Under the pieces are notes generated by a model. It worked only from the letters and a program-made list of their open reading frames with translations, did not search any database and had not been told where the DNA came from. From Planctomycetota bacterium (GTDB lineage Bacteria; Planctomycetota; UBA1135; UBA2386), in assembly GCA_016794035.1 (NCBI GenBank), contig JAEUHS010000091.1:1-32148 (forward strand): 32,148 bases of DNA, given 5' to 3'. Below are positions 24,392-32,148 of this stretch, one piece after another (within the stretch, counting starts at the first letter, position 1; the number at the start of each line of letters is the position of its first letter). A program made the position numbers and the translations under genes.

Positions 24392-27300
24392 ATGCGCGTC
24401 GGGATGATCACCGTGCTGCTCGCGTTCGTCGTCTCGCTGTCGGCTCAGGACCACGGCCAGATCGTCGAGGCCGCGCGACGGCGCCACGAAGCACAGGACT
24501 GGCATGCCGTGATCGATCTCCTGCTGCCCGTCGCCGAGTCGCGCCCCATCGCCGCCGCCGCGGTCGAGGTCGCGAGGTTGCTCAACGACGCCGCCGAGGA
24601 GTTGCGCATGGCGGGCAAGGCCGAAGTCGCGCTGCGCTGCCACCGATCGGTGCTGGCGCTGCGGCGCGAACTGCACGGTCACGACCTGCACGACGACGTG
24701 GCCTGCAGCCTCAACAACGTCGCCGTGTGTGTGCACGCACTCGGCCGAACGCCGGAGGCGCTGTCGCTGTTCGAGCAGGTGGTCGCGATCCGTGAGCGCC
24801 TGCCGGGTTCCGGGCAGGACCTCGACACGGCGCGTGCCCGCAACAACCTCGCGGCCTGCTTGCGCGCGCTCGGCCGCTACGACGCGGCGTTGCGCCAGTA
24901 CGAACTGGCCTTTGCCGCCTACTCGTACGTGCTCGCCGGGCGCGACGATGCCGGTCTGGCGGCGTGCATCGGCAACCATGGGTTCTGCCTCGAGTCGATG
25001 GGGCGCGCCGACGAAGCGCTGCCGCGCTACGAGCTGGGTCTGGCGATGCTGCGCCGCCTCGCCGGTGGCGGCGACCACCCAATGGTGGCATCGGCGATGC
25101 ACAACGTCGCCTACGGCCTCGATTCGCTGGGGCGTCGGCAGGAAGCCGCCGCGCGCTACGAGGCGGTGGTGGCGATGCTGCGCCGCATCCACGGCGATGG
25201 CGACCATCCATACGTTGCCGCCACGACCAGCAACCTGGCGCTCTGCCTTCTGTGGCTCGATCGAGCCGAGGAGGCGCTACAGCGCAGCCGCGCCGCGCTG
25301 GCGATGGACGAGCGCATCTACGCCGGCCGCGACCATCCCGACCTCGCCAGCAAGCGCCACAACGTGGGATTGTGCCTGCAGCAGCTCGGACGCCCCGAGG
25401 AGGCGTTGGCGGAGTTCGAGGCGTCAGCCGCGATGCTGCGGCGCTGCAGCCAGGAGCGCGACGATCCAGCCCTGGCGCAGGCGGAAGGCGCCGTGGCCCA
25501 CTGCCTCGCGCAGCTCGGGCGCGATCGGCCAGCCGCCGAGCTCTACCAGCGTGCCCTCGACGTCTGGCGGCGAGTGCACGGCGACGCGGACCACCCCGAC
25601 GTGGCGAGGGCGTCGGGACATGCGGCGGTGGTCTTCGCGCGGCTCGGCCGCACGACGGAGGCCGAGGCCCTGCTCGAGCGTGCCTGCGCCAGCATCGAGC
25701 GGCTGCGCAGCCGGACCCGGCTGTCCGCGGCGTTGCGCCAATCCTGGTTCGACGACCTGAAGGACGGCGGTGTCTTCGAGTCGCTGCAGGCCTTGCTGGC
25801 GCGGCGCGGTGCCGCCGCCGATGCCTGGCGCGCGGCGGAGCGGGGGCGCGGCCGCGGATTGCTCGATCTGCTCGAGCAGCAGCGCTTCGACCCGCTGGCC
25901 GAAGCCGGGCGCCGCGCGCGGCGGCGCGGCGACGAGGCGACGGCGACCCGGCTCGACGCCCTGCGGCAGCAGCTGGCTGCGGCGGAGCTCGAGAACGACC
26001 GGTTGCTGCACGAACTCAGCCGGCTCGACGACGCGTCGGCGGCAGCCGCGGCGGAGCCCGCGCGTCGCGACACACTGCTGGCGCGGGCAGGCGAAGCCGA
26101 GGCCGGGCTGCGGCAGCTGCTCGACGAACGCGCGCGGCTGCTCGGCGACGTGCTGCCAGTGGGGCGGGTGCGCGACGCCGCGGAACTCCAGGCCACGCTG
26201 CGCGAGGACGAACTGCTGCTCCAGTTCACGGTGACGGCCAACGTCGCGCTGCTCTACGTGTTGGCGCGCGAGGGCCCGGTGGCGGCGGTGCCGCTGCCGG
26301 ACGCGTACGCGGCTGTGACGCGGGCGCTGCCCGCGCTGCTGGCGCGCTGTTCGCGCGCGCAGCTGCGCGGCCGCGATCCGGCGGACACCGCCGCGCCCGC
26401 GGCGGGCGCTGCCGATCCGGCGCGCGAGCTGTTCACGGCGCTGATCCCGACGGCGGTCTGGCAGCGTCTGCGCGGCTGCAAGCGCGTGTTCGTCGCCGCG
26501 CACCGCGAACTGCACCGGCTGCCGTTCGAACTGCTCGTCACCGACACGGTCGACGGCCTGCCGGTGCACTGGCTCGACAGCGGTCCGCCGATTGCCTACG
26601 TGCCCTCCGGCAGCAGCCTCTGTTGGCTGCGGCAGCGGGCGCGCGACACCGGCGACGACACCACGGCGCTCGACCTGCTCGCGGTCGGCGACCCCGGCGG
26701 GGTCGCGGTCGAGCCCGAGGTGCCGGAGCGGGGCGTGTTCGTGCTGGCGGTCGGCGAGGATTCCGCCGCCGAGCGCGCCGGGGTGCGGCCGGGCGACGTG
26801 CTGTTGCGCTACGACGGCCGCGAACTGCTCGACGACAAGACGCTGCGCGACGCGCTGCCGGAGGTGGAGGCGGCGATCGAGGACGGGCTGCGGGCCGATG
26901 CGCCGATCGTGGTCGAACTGTCGCGCCGCGGCGAATCGGTCACCGTGCACGTCGGCAAGGGGCGGCTCGGCATCGAGGTCGGGCAGGGCCCGGCCCGCGC
27001 GGCGTTCACGGCGTCGCGCAGCGGCGAACAGCAGGTCGCGAGGATCTTGCGCGAGGGCGACCTCGAGCGGCTGCGGCGGCTGCCGCGGCTCGCCGGTGCG
27101 CGCGCCGAGACCGAGGCGATCGAGGCCGTGTTCGCCGCGCGGCAAGCGAAGACGGAGCGTCTGCTCGGCACCGAGGCGACGGAACCGGCCGTGTTCGACT
27201 TGGCCGCGAAGGCGAAGTACCTGCACTTCGCCTGCCACGGCATCGCCGAGGAGTATGCGGGGCAGAGCCTCAGCATGCTGGTGCTGTCGCCGCCGCCGAA

Positions 27301-27670
27301 CGTGCTGCCCGGCGACGACGGACTGCTCAAGCTCGGCGACCTGCTGAACGCCTGGCGCGGCCGGCTGACGTCGTGCCGGCTGGTGGTGCTGTCGGCGTGC
27401 CGCACCAACGTCGGTCCGACGCTGCGCGACGAGGCGCCGCAGGCGCTGCCGCTCGGCTTCCTGTTCGCGGGGGTGCCGGCCGTGATCTCGTCCCTGTGGG
27501 CCGTGGACGACGCGAGCACGAAGGAGCTGATGACCGACTTCTACTCACGCCTGCTCGCCGGCGAGACCGACAAGCTGGCGGCGTTCACGGCGGCGAAGAA
27601 GGTCCTGCGCGCGAAGTACCCGGACCCGTTCCACTGGGCGCCCTTCCTCTACATCGGCGCGCCGGAGTAG
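24392..27670 (+). CDS. Secreted TPR-PDZ-CHAT protein (caspase-like protease candidate)
   Basis: A 1092-residue protein with a short signal peptide (MITVLLAFVVSLSAQ). Residues ~60-440 are kinesin-light-chain-type TPR repeats with recurring GDxDHPxVA and LxxLGRxxEAL motifs. A coiled-coil stretch (about 500-600, LRQQLAAAELENDRLLHEL) follows. The C-terminal part is a CHAT domain, a caspase/separase-like cysteine protease fold, starting near LHRLPFELL (about 708). The catalytic dyad is His949 (HFACHG) and Cys1003 (LSACRT), followed by FLFAGVPAVISSLWAVDD. A PDZ domain (about 778-863, GEDSAAERAGVRPGDVLLRYDG) is inserted inside the CHAT domain. GAGGT at 24381-24385 precedes the ATG. It lies between fdsB and fdsA. 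CHAT members cut proteins in programmed responses; activity here is inferred. Confidence 0.88.
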   Translation: MRVGMITVLLAFVVSLSAQDHGQIVEAARRRHEAQDWHAVIDLLLPVAESRPIAAAAVEVARLLNDAAEELRMAGKAEVALRCHRSVLALRRELHGHDLHDDVACSLNNVAVCVHALGRTPEALSLFEQVVAIRERLPGSGQDLDTARARNNLAACLRALGRYDAALRQYELAFAAYSYVLAGRDDAGLAACIGNHGFCLESMGRADEALPRYELGLAMLRRLAGGGDHPMVASAMHNVAYGLDSLGRRQEAAARYEAVVAMLRRIHGDGDHPYVAATTSNLALCLLWLDRAEEALQRSRAALAMDERIYAGRDHPDLASKRHNVGLCLQQLGRPEEALAEFEASAAMLRRCSQERDDPALAQAEGAVAHCLAQLGRDRPAAELYQRALDVWRRVHGDADHPDVARASGHAAVVFARLGRTTEAEALLERACASIERLRSRTRLSAALRQSWFDDLKDGGVFESLQALLARRGAAADAWRAAERGRGRGLLDLLEQQRFDPLAEAGRRARRRGDEATATRLDALRQQLAAAELENDRLLHELSRLDDASAAAAAEPARRDTLLARAGEAEAGLRQLLDERARLLGDVLPVGRVRDAAELQATLREDELLLQFTVTANVALLYVLAREGPVAAVPLPDAYAAVTRALPALLARCSRAQLRGRDPADTAAPAAGAADPARELFTALIPTAVWQRLRGCKRVFVAAHRELHRLPFELLVTDTVDGLPVHWLDSGPPIAYVPSGSSLCWLRQRARDTGDDTTALDLLAVGDPGGVAVEPEVPERGVFVLAVGEDSAAERAGVRPGDVLLRYDGRELLDDKTLRDALPEVEAAIEDGLRADAPIVVELSRRGESVTVHVGKGRLGIEVGQGPARAAFTASRSGEQQVARILREGDLERLRRLPRLAGARAETEAIEAVFAARQAKTERLLGTEATEPAVFDLAAKAKYLHFACHGIAEEYAGQSLSMLVLSPPPNVLPGDDGLLKLGDLLNAWRGRLTSCRLVVLSACRTNVGPTLRDEAPQALPLGFLFAGVPAVISSLWAVDDASTKELMTDFYSRLLAGETDKLAAFTAAKKVLRAKYPDPFHWAPFLYIGAPE

Positions 27671-27819
27671 CGGCGGCGCCGGGACGGTGGCCGCGCCACT
27701 GCCCCGGCGGACCTCGCCGTGGTTCGGCCGCAGCCACGGTTGCCGGGACGTCCGGTTGACGGCCGCAGCATGCGTGAGTTCACTGGGAGGTCTCGGGCGG
27801 CCAGGCCCGGGATCCCATC

Positions 27820-30672
27820 ATGTACTCGAACAAGGTCCAGGACTTCGGCACGCCGGCGCGGCCGGCGGCGAAGTCGGTCGCGCTGCAGATCGACGGCCAG
27901 CCGGTCACGGTCCCCGCGGGCACCTCGGTGCTGCGCGCCGCCGCCCTGGCGGGCGTCAACATCCCGAAGCTGTGCGCGACCGACAGCCTGGAGGCGTTCG
28001 GCAGCTGCCGCCTGTGCCTGGTCGAGGTCGAGGGCCGCCGCGGTTTCCCGGCGTCGTGCACGACGCACTGCGAGCCGGGCATGAAGGTCAGGACACAGAG
28101 CCGCAAGCTCGCGGACCTGCGCCGCGGCGTGATGGAGCTGTACATCAGCGACCATCCGCTCGACTGCCTGACCTGCCCGGCCAACGGCAACTGCGAACTG
28201 CAGGACATGGCCGGCGTCACTGGCCTGCGCGAGGTGCGCTACGGCTACGCGGGCGAGAACCACCTCGCGGCGCCGAAGGACGAGAGCAACCCGTACTTCA
28301 CGTTCGACCCGACCAAGTGCATCGTCTGCTCGCGCTGCGTGCGCGCCTGCGACGAGATCCAGGGCACGTTCGCGCTGACGGTGCAGGGGCGCGGCTTCGG
28401 CAGCACGATCGCCGCCGGGCCGACGAACTTCCTCGACTCCGAGTGCGTGTCGTGCGGCGCCTGCGTGCAGGCCTGCCCGACCTCGACGCTGATGGAGAAG
28501 TCGATCGTCGACCAGGGCCAGCCGGATCACGCCGTCGACACCACCTGCGCCTACTGCGGCGTCGGCTGCGCGTTCCGCGCCGAGATGAAGGGCTCTGAGG
28601 TCGTGCGCATGGTGCCGCACAAGGACGGCAAGGCGAACCACGGCCACAGCTGCATCAAGGGCCGCTTCGCGTGGGGCTACGCGACGCATCCGGACCGCGT
28701 CAACACGCCGATGATCCGCAGCAAGATCACCGACCCGTGGCGCGAGGTGAGCTGGGACGAGGCGATCGCCTACGCTGCCAGCGAGATCAAGCGCATCCAG
28801 GCCAGGTACGGCAAGGACAGCGTCGGCGGCATCACCAGCTCGCGCTGCACCAACGAGGAGACCTACCTGGTGCAGAAGCTGGTGCGGGCGGGGTTCGGCA
28901 ACAACAACGTCGACACCTGCGCCCGCGTCTGCCACTCGCCGACCGGCTACGGCCTGAAGACCACGCTCGGCGAGTCCGCCGGCACGCAGGACTTCGACAG
29001 CGTCGAGCACACCGACTGCATGATCGTGATCGGCGCCAATCCGACCGATGGCCACCCGGTGTTCGCATCGCGCATGAAGCAGCGCCTGCGGGCCGGTGCC
29101 ACGCTGATCGTCATCGACCCGCGCCGCATCGACCTCGTGCGCACGCCGCACGTCGCGGCCGACTTCCACCTGCCGCTGAAGCCGGGCACCAACGTCGCCG
29201 TGCTGAACGCGATGGCGCACGTGATCGTGACCGAAGGCCTCGCCCGCGAGGGCTACGTGCGCGAGCGCTGCGAAGTCGACCAGTACGAGAAGTGGAAGAC
29301 CTTCATCGCCTCGCCGAAGAACTCGCCCGAGGCGCTCGAGGCCGAGTGCGGCGTGCCGGCCGCCAGCCTGCGCGGCGCCGCGCGCCTGTTCGCCAAGGCA
29401 GGCAACGGCGCGATCTACTACGGCCTCGGCGTCACCGAACACAGCCAGGGCAGCACGACGGTGATGGCGATCGCCAACCTGGCGATGGTGACCGGCAACA
29501 TCGGCCGCCCTGGTGTCGGGGTGAACCCGCTGCGCGGCCAGAACAACGTGCAGGGGTCGTGCGACATGGGCTCGTTCCCGCACGAACTGCCGGGCTACCG
29601 CCACGTCGGCGACGCCGGCGTGCGCGAGCTGTTCGCGACCACGTGGGGGGTGCCCATCCAAGACGAACCGGGCCTGCGCATCCCGAACATGTTCGACGCC
29701 GCGATCGACGGCTCGTTCAAGGGCCTCTACGTGCAGGGCGAGGACATCGCGCAGAGCGACCCGGACACCAAGCACGTGCAGAAGGCGCTCGAGTCGCTCG
29801 AATGCCTGATCGTGCAGGACATCTTCCTGTGCGAGACCGCGAAGTACGCGCATGTGCTGCTGCCCGGCAGTTCGTTCCTGGAGAAGGACGGCACGTTCAC
29901 CAACGCCGAGCGCCGCATCAGCCGCGTGCGCAAGGTCATGCCGCCGCTGGCCGGCATGGCGGACTGGGAGGTCACGGTCGCGCTGAGCCGCGCGCTCGGC
30001 TACCCGATGCACTACGACCACCCGTCGCAGGTCATGGACGAGATCGCGCTGCTGACGCCGACGTTCACCGGCGTCAGCTACGACAAGATCGATCGCCTCG
30101 GCAGCATCCAATGGCCGTGCAACGACGCGGCGCCGGACGGCACCCCGGTGATGCACGAGCAGGAGTTCGTGCGCGGCAAGGGGCGCTTCGTGGTCACCGA
30201 GTACGTCGCGACGCCGGAACGCACGACGCGCAAGTTCCCGCTGATCCTGACCACCGGTCGCATCCTCAGCCAGTACAACGTCGGCGCGCAGACGCGGCGC
30301 ACCGAGAACAAGGTCTGGCACGACGCCGACGTGCTCGAGATCCACCCGCACGACGCCGAGCAGCGCGGCATCACGCACGGCGAGATGGTGTCGCTGCAGA
30401 GCCGCAAGGGCGAGACCACGCTGCGCGCGGTGGTCACCGAACGCATGCAGCCGGGTGTGGTCTACACGACGTTCCACCACCCGGAGTCGGGCGTGAACGT
30501 GGTCACCACCGAGAACTCGGACTGGGCGACCAACTGCCCCGAGTACAAGGTCACCGCCGTGCAGGTGGTCGCGCACGCGAAGAAGTCCGAGTGGCAGCGC
30601 GGGTTCGACTCGTTCGCGAGCCAGCAGGAGGGCCTCTTGCCGAAGACCGCGGTGCGCGGGGACGTGCGCTGA
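27820..30672 (+). CDS. fdsA: NAD-dependent formate dehydrogenase, molybdenum catalytic alpha subunit
   Basis: A 950-residue protein that oxidises formate to CO2 in the cytoplasm. The N-terminal [2Fe-2S] domain has Cys52, Cys63, Cys66 and Cys80. The His-Cys cluster DHPLDCLTC has His112, Cys116, Cys119 and Cys125. Two ferredoxin-type clusters lie at Cys167-177 and Cys209-219. The molybdopterin part starts with a [4Fe-4S] site (Cys243, 246, 250, 278). Cys371 in ARVCHSPT is the expected molybdenum ligand, with His372 beside it, so this is a cysteine and not a selenocysteine enzyme. The C-terminal dinucleotide-binding domain is complete (TTGRILSQYNVGAQTRRT to EYKVTAVQV). ATG 27820 lies 149 bases after the CHAT gene, with GGGAGG too far upstream to serve it. 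Its TGA overlaps fdsD by one base. Confidence 0.96.
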   Translation: MYSNKVQDFGTPARPAAKSVALQIDGQPVTVPAGTSVLRAAALAGVNIPKLCATDSLEAFGSCRLCLVEVEGRRGFPASCTTHCEPGMKVRTQSRKLADLRRGVMELYISDHPLDCLTCPANGNCELQDMAGVTGLREVRYGYAGENHLAAPKDESNPYFTFDPTKCIVCSRCVRACDEIQGTFALTVQGRGFGSTIAAGPTNFLDSECVSCGACVQACPTSTLMEKSIVDQGQPDHAVDTTCAYCGVGCAFRAEMKGSEVVRMVPHKDGKANHGHSCIKGRFAWGYATHPDRVNTPMIRSKITDPWREVSWDEAIAYAASEIKRIQARYGKDSVGGITSSRCTNEETYLVQKLVRAGFGNNNVDTCARVCHSPTGYGLKTTLGESAGTQDFDSVEHTDCMIVIGANPTDGHPVFASRMKQRLRAGATLIVIDPRRIDLVRTPHVAADFHLPLKPGTNVAVLNAMAHVIVTEGLAREGYVRERCEVDQYEKWKTFIASPKNSPEALEAECGVPAASLRGAARLFAKAGNGAIYYGLGVTEHSQGSTTVMAIANLAMVTGNIGRPGVGVNPLRGQNNVQGSCDMGSFPHELPGYRHVGDAGVRELFATTWGVPIQDEPGLRIPNMFDAAIDGSFKGLYVQGEDIAQSDPDTKHVQKALESLECLIVQDIFLCETAKYAHVLLPGSSFLEKDGTFTNAERRISRVRKVMPPLAGMADWEVTVALSRALGYPMHYDHPSQVMDEIALLTPTFTGVSYDKIDRLGSIQWPCNDAAPDGTPVMHEQEFVRGKGRFVVTEYVATPERTTRKFPLILTTGRILSQYNVGAQTRRTENKVWHDADVLEIHPHDAEQRGITHGEMVSLQSRKGETTLRAVVTERMQPGVVYTTFHHPESGVNVVTTENSDWATNCPEYKVTAVQVVAHAKKSEWQRGFDSFASQQEGLLPKTAVRGDVR

Positions 30673-30905
30673 TGGACGGCAAGAAGCTGGTCAAGATGGC
30701 CAACGACATCGCCGCGTTCTTCGCCGCCGAACCCGAGCCGAAGGTCGCGCTCGAGGGCATCGCCGGCCACATCAAGAAGTTCTGGGCGCCGCGCATGCGC
30801 CGCGAACTGCTGGCCCTGCTGGACGCCGGCGGCGACGGCATGGCGCCGGCCGTGCGCGAGGCGCTGGCAGCGCATCGGCGGCTGCTGCAGCCGGCGACCC
30901 GGTAG
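30672..30905 (+). CDS. fdsD: Formate dehydrogenase delta subunit (FdsD)
   Basis: A 77-residue helical protein of the FdsD family. Recognisable motifs are LVKMANDIAAFFAAEP, then GIAGHIKKFWAPRMRRELLAL and AVREAL near the end. In Rhodobacter FdsD is part of the soluble formate dehydrogenase and helps assemble the catalytic subunit. The ATG overlaps the fdsA stop (TGATG), so translation is coupled. The fdhD-type sulfurtransferase gene (fdsC) that usually sits nearby is not in this window. A 220-base gap with a promoter-like sequence separates it from ftsH. Confidence 0.92.
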   Translation: MDGKKLVKMANDIAAFFAAEPEPKVALEGIAGHIKKFWAPRMRRELLALLDAGGDGMAPAVREALAAHRRLLQPATR

Positions 30906-30982
30906 CCGCGGCCGGCGGTTCGACAGCGCCGCCGCGCGCGACCGACACCCGGCACCCGGCGACGAGCTTCGCGCCACCCTCC

Positions 30983-31011
30983 TGGCTTCCGGCCCGGATC
31001 CGACCTATCCT
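30983..31011 (+). promoter_or_regulatory. Putative ftsH promoter
   Basis: TGGCTT (30983-30988), a 17-base spacer and TATCCT (31006-31011). The same TATCCT hexamer is found upstream of gcdH. The leader to the ATG at 31126 would be about 108 bases. Confidence 0.35.
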
Positions 31012-31125
31012 CGCGCGCTGCGCGGTGCTCGGCACGAGGCGGAACCCGCGTTGGCAAGCGGACTACGGCGAGCGTCGGCGCAGGGCCGATGAGGGCGTGG
31101 GCCGGGGGCCGAACCAGAGAAGCTG

Positions 31126-32148
31126 ATGACGAGCAAAGAGACGAAGGAACCGGTCGAGGCCGAGGGGCGCAAGAAGCCGCGCGGCATGGGCGGCGTGATC
31201 CTGATCCTGGGCCTGCTGATGGCCCTGTTCCTGGTCGTGTCCAGCTCCGGTCGCGAAGGCCAGAGTTCGGTGCACGCCTTCTACAGCTACCTGCTGAACG
31301 GCAAGCTCGAGAACTTCTCGCTGTCCGACGGCGTGGCTGCGGCCGAAGTGCGGCTCGACAAGGGCACGCGCCCGATCGAGGTCGTGCTGCGCGACTTCCT
31401 GCGCGGCGGCGAGGCCGAGGCCGATCTCTACCGCACGCTCGCGGCACAGAAGCTCGATCCGTCGCTGTATCCGGCCGACGCGGGGGCGACGCGCCGCTTC
31501 GTCGACGATCTGCAGAACGATCGGATCCGCGTCGTGCACGCGTTCCTGGTCCAGGAGGTCGACGGCAAGGCCAGCGGCACCCTGGCCAAGGGCGACGACC
31601 AGCGTCGCGCCGGCACCTACGTCACGGCGCTGCTGCAGCGCGGTTCGAGCATGCACTACGTGCGGCTCGATGCCCCGACGACGGCATCCGATCCGAGCCT
31701 GCAGCAGGTGACCGAGGCGCTCGCGGCCAAGAACGTGCCGCTGACGCCGTTCACGGGCCTGTCGCTGAGCGCCGCCGACTTCCGCGTCACCGAGCCGAAC
31801 ACGGCGCTGATCTACATCATCGGCACCGTCGGCCCGTGGATCCTGGTGCTGGCGATCGTCTGGTTCTTCATCCTGCGCCAGATGCGCTCGCCCGGCGGCA
31901 GCGGCGGCGTGCTGAGCTTCGGCCGCAGCCGCGCCTCGCTCTACACCAAGGAGAGCCGCACGAACATCACGTTCGACGACGTCGCCGGCATGGAGGAGGC
32001 CAAGGCCGAGGTGCGCGAGATCATCGAGTTCCTGAAGAACCCGGCGAAGTTCGCGCGGCTCGGCGGCTCGATCCCGCGCGGCGTGCTGCTGGTCGGCTCG
32101 CCCGGCACCGGCAAGACGCTGCTGGCGAAGGCGATCGCCGGCGAGGCC
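31126..32148 (+). CDS. ftsH: ATP-dependent zinc metalloprotease FtsH, N-terminal part (cut by window end)
   Basis: The first 341 codons of a membrane-bound AAA+ protease that degrades damaged membrane and regulatory proteins. TM1 is at ~21-40 ([20 protein letters not shown]). An unusually long extracytoplasmic segment (~42-225) follows, then TM2 (~226-248, [21 protein letters not shown]). The AAA+ start is canonical: [19 protein letters not shown], then [16 protein letters not shown] with Walker A near 324-331. Walker A reads GSPGTGKT rather than the common GPPGTGKT. The Walker B, SRH and HEXXH zinc motifs lie beyond the window. The basic N-terminal tail is about 20 residues long. The start is ATG 31126; no strong Shine-Dalgarno is seen (AGAGAAG). 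Confidence 0.93.
   Translation, partial: MTSKETKEPVEAEGRKKPRGMGGVILILGLLMALFLVVSSSGREGQSSVHAFYSYLLNGKLENFSLSDGVAAAEVRLDKGTRPIEVVLRDFLRGGEAEADLYRTLAAQKLDPSLYPADAGATRRFVDDLQNDRIRVVHAFLVQEVDGKASGTLAKGDDQRRAGTYVTALLQRGSSMHYVRLDAPTTASDPSLQQVTEALAAKNVPLTPFTGLSLSAADFRVTEPNTALIYIIGTVGPWILVLAIVWFFILRQMRSPGGSGGVLSFGRSRASLYTKESRTNITFDDVAGMEEAKAEVREIIEFLKNPAKFARLGGSIPRGVLLVGSPGTGKTLLAKAIAGEA

Noticed and set aside
22658..25207. An 849-codon frame on the minus strand
   Set aside because: Antisense to fdsG, fdsB and the CHAT gene, all of which carry complete family motifs. No domain is visible in it.
25081..25640. Near-repeated DNA in the CHAT gene as a CRISPR or mobile repeat
   Set aside because: The repeats have a period of about 126 bases and encode 42-residue TPR units with GDxDHP motifs. 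There are no spacers or inverted ends.
27649..30576. A 975-codon frame on the minus strand
   Set aside because: Antisense to fdsA, whose cofactor-binding cysteines are all in place on the plus strand. The antisense translation shows no recognisable domain.
22242..30905. Reading the fds genes as part of respiratory complex I (nuoEFG)
   Set aside because: fdsB has an E-like domain fused to F, fdsA has the complete molybdenum formate dehydrogenase domain with RVCHSPT, and fdsD follows. No other nuo genes are present.

Overview
The window is a gene-dense stretch of a high-GC bacterial chromosome, about 70% G+C by eye. I saw no tRNA, transposon, prophage or CRISPR. The envelope genes point to a Gram-negative cell: an AsmA/YhdP-like giant protein, a DUF374 acyltransferase, GT4 and GT9 glycosyltransferases, a WaaP-like kinase, a mannose-1-phosphate guanylyltransferase and a PEP-CTERM protein. 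A roadblock/LC7 protein, a bacterial histone-fold protein, a soluble NAD-linked formate dehydrogenase and TPR-CHAT proteins together suggest a Planctomycetota- or Myxococcota-like lineage. No sequence seen here fixes the phylum.

Layout. 1-1230: the tail of a membrane-anchored protein, a roadblock/LC7 protein, and a free-standing 21-residue lysine-rich peptide gene with its own terminator. 1323-4263 (minus): metG behind a zinc-ribbon/EI24 membrane protein. 4398-7875 (plus): glutaryl-CoA dehydrogenase overlapping a large lipoprotein. 7921-12442 (mostly plus): GT4, an unknown four-helix membrane protein on the minus strand, GT9, a BadF/N-acetylglucosamine-kinase-like protein, and the ribosome-rescue factor ArfB. 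12588-17051: glutamate dehydrogenase, a WaaP-like kinase, a minimal PEP-CTERM protein, the RNase P RNA, and ruvX coupled to manC. 17159-20728 (minus): the AsmA-like protein. 21060-21370: a monocistronic histone-fold gene with promoter and strong terminator. 21382-22170 (minus): the DUF374 acyltransferase. 22242-30905 (plus): fdsG-fdsB, a TPR/PDZ/CHAT protein, then fdsA-fdsD. 31126-end: ftsH, cut by the window edge.

How the genes work together. fdsGBAD encode a cytoplasmic NAD-dependent molybdenum formate dehydrogenase; its operon is split by a secreted CHAT-protease-like protein. The envelope genes fit lipid or polysaccharide assembly.

The best candidate for something little described is the pair of small, highly basic proteins. 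One is a 66-residue histone fold with a lysine-rich tail. The other is a 21-residue peptide with 13 lysines that resembles the tail of a linker histone. Each is a single-gene unit ending in a strong intrinsic terminator, and they share their first 17 coding bases. A second candidate is the CHAT protein, whose protease-like domain is interrupted by a PDZ domain.
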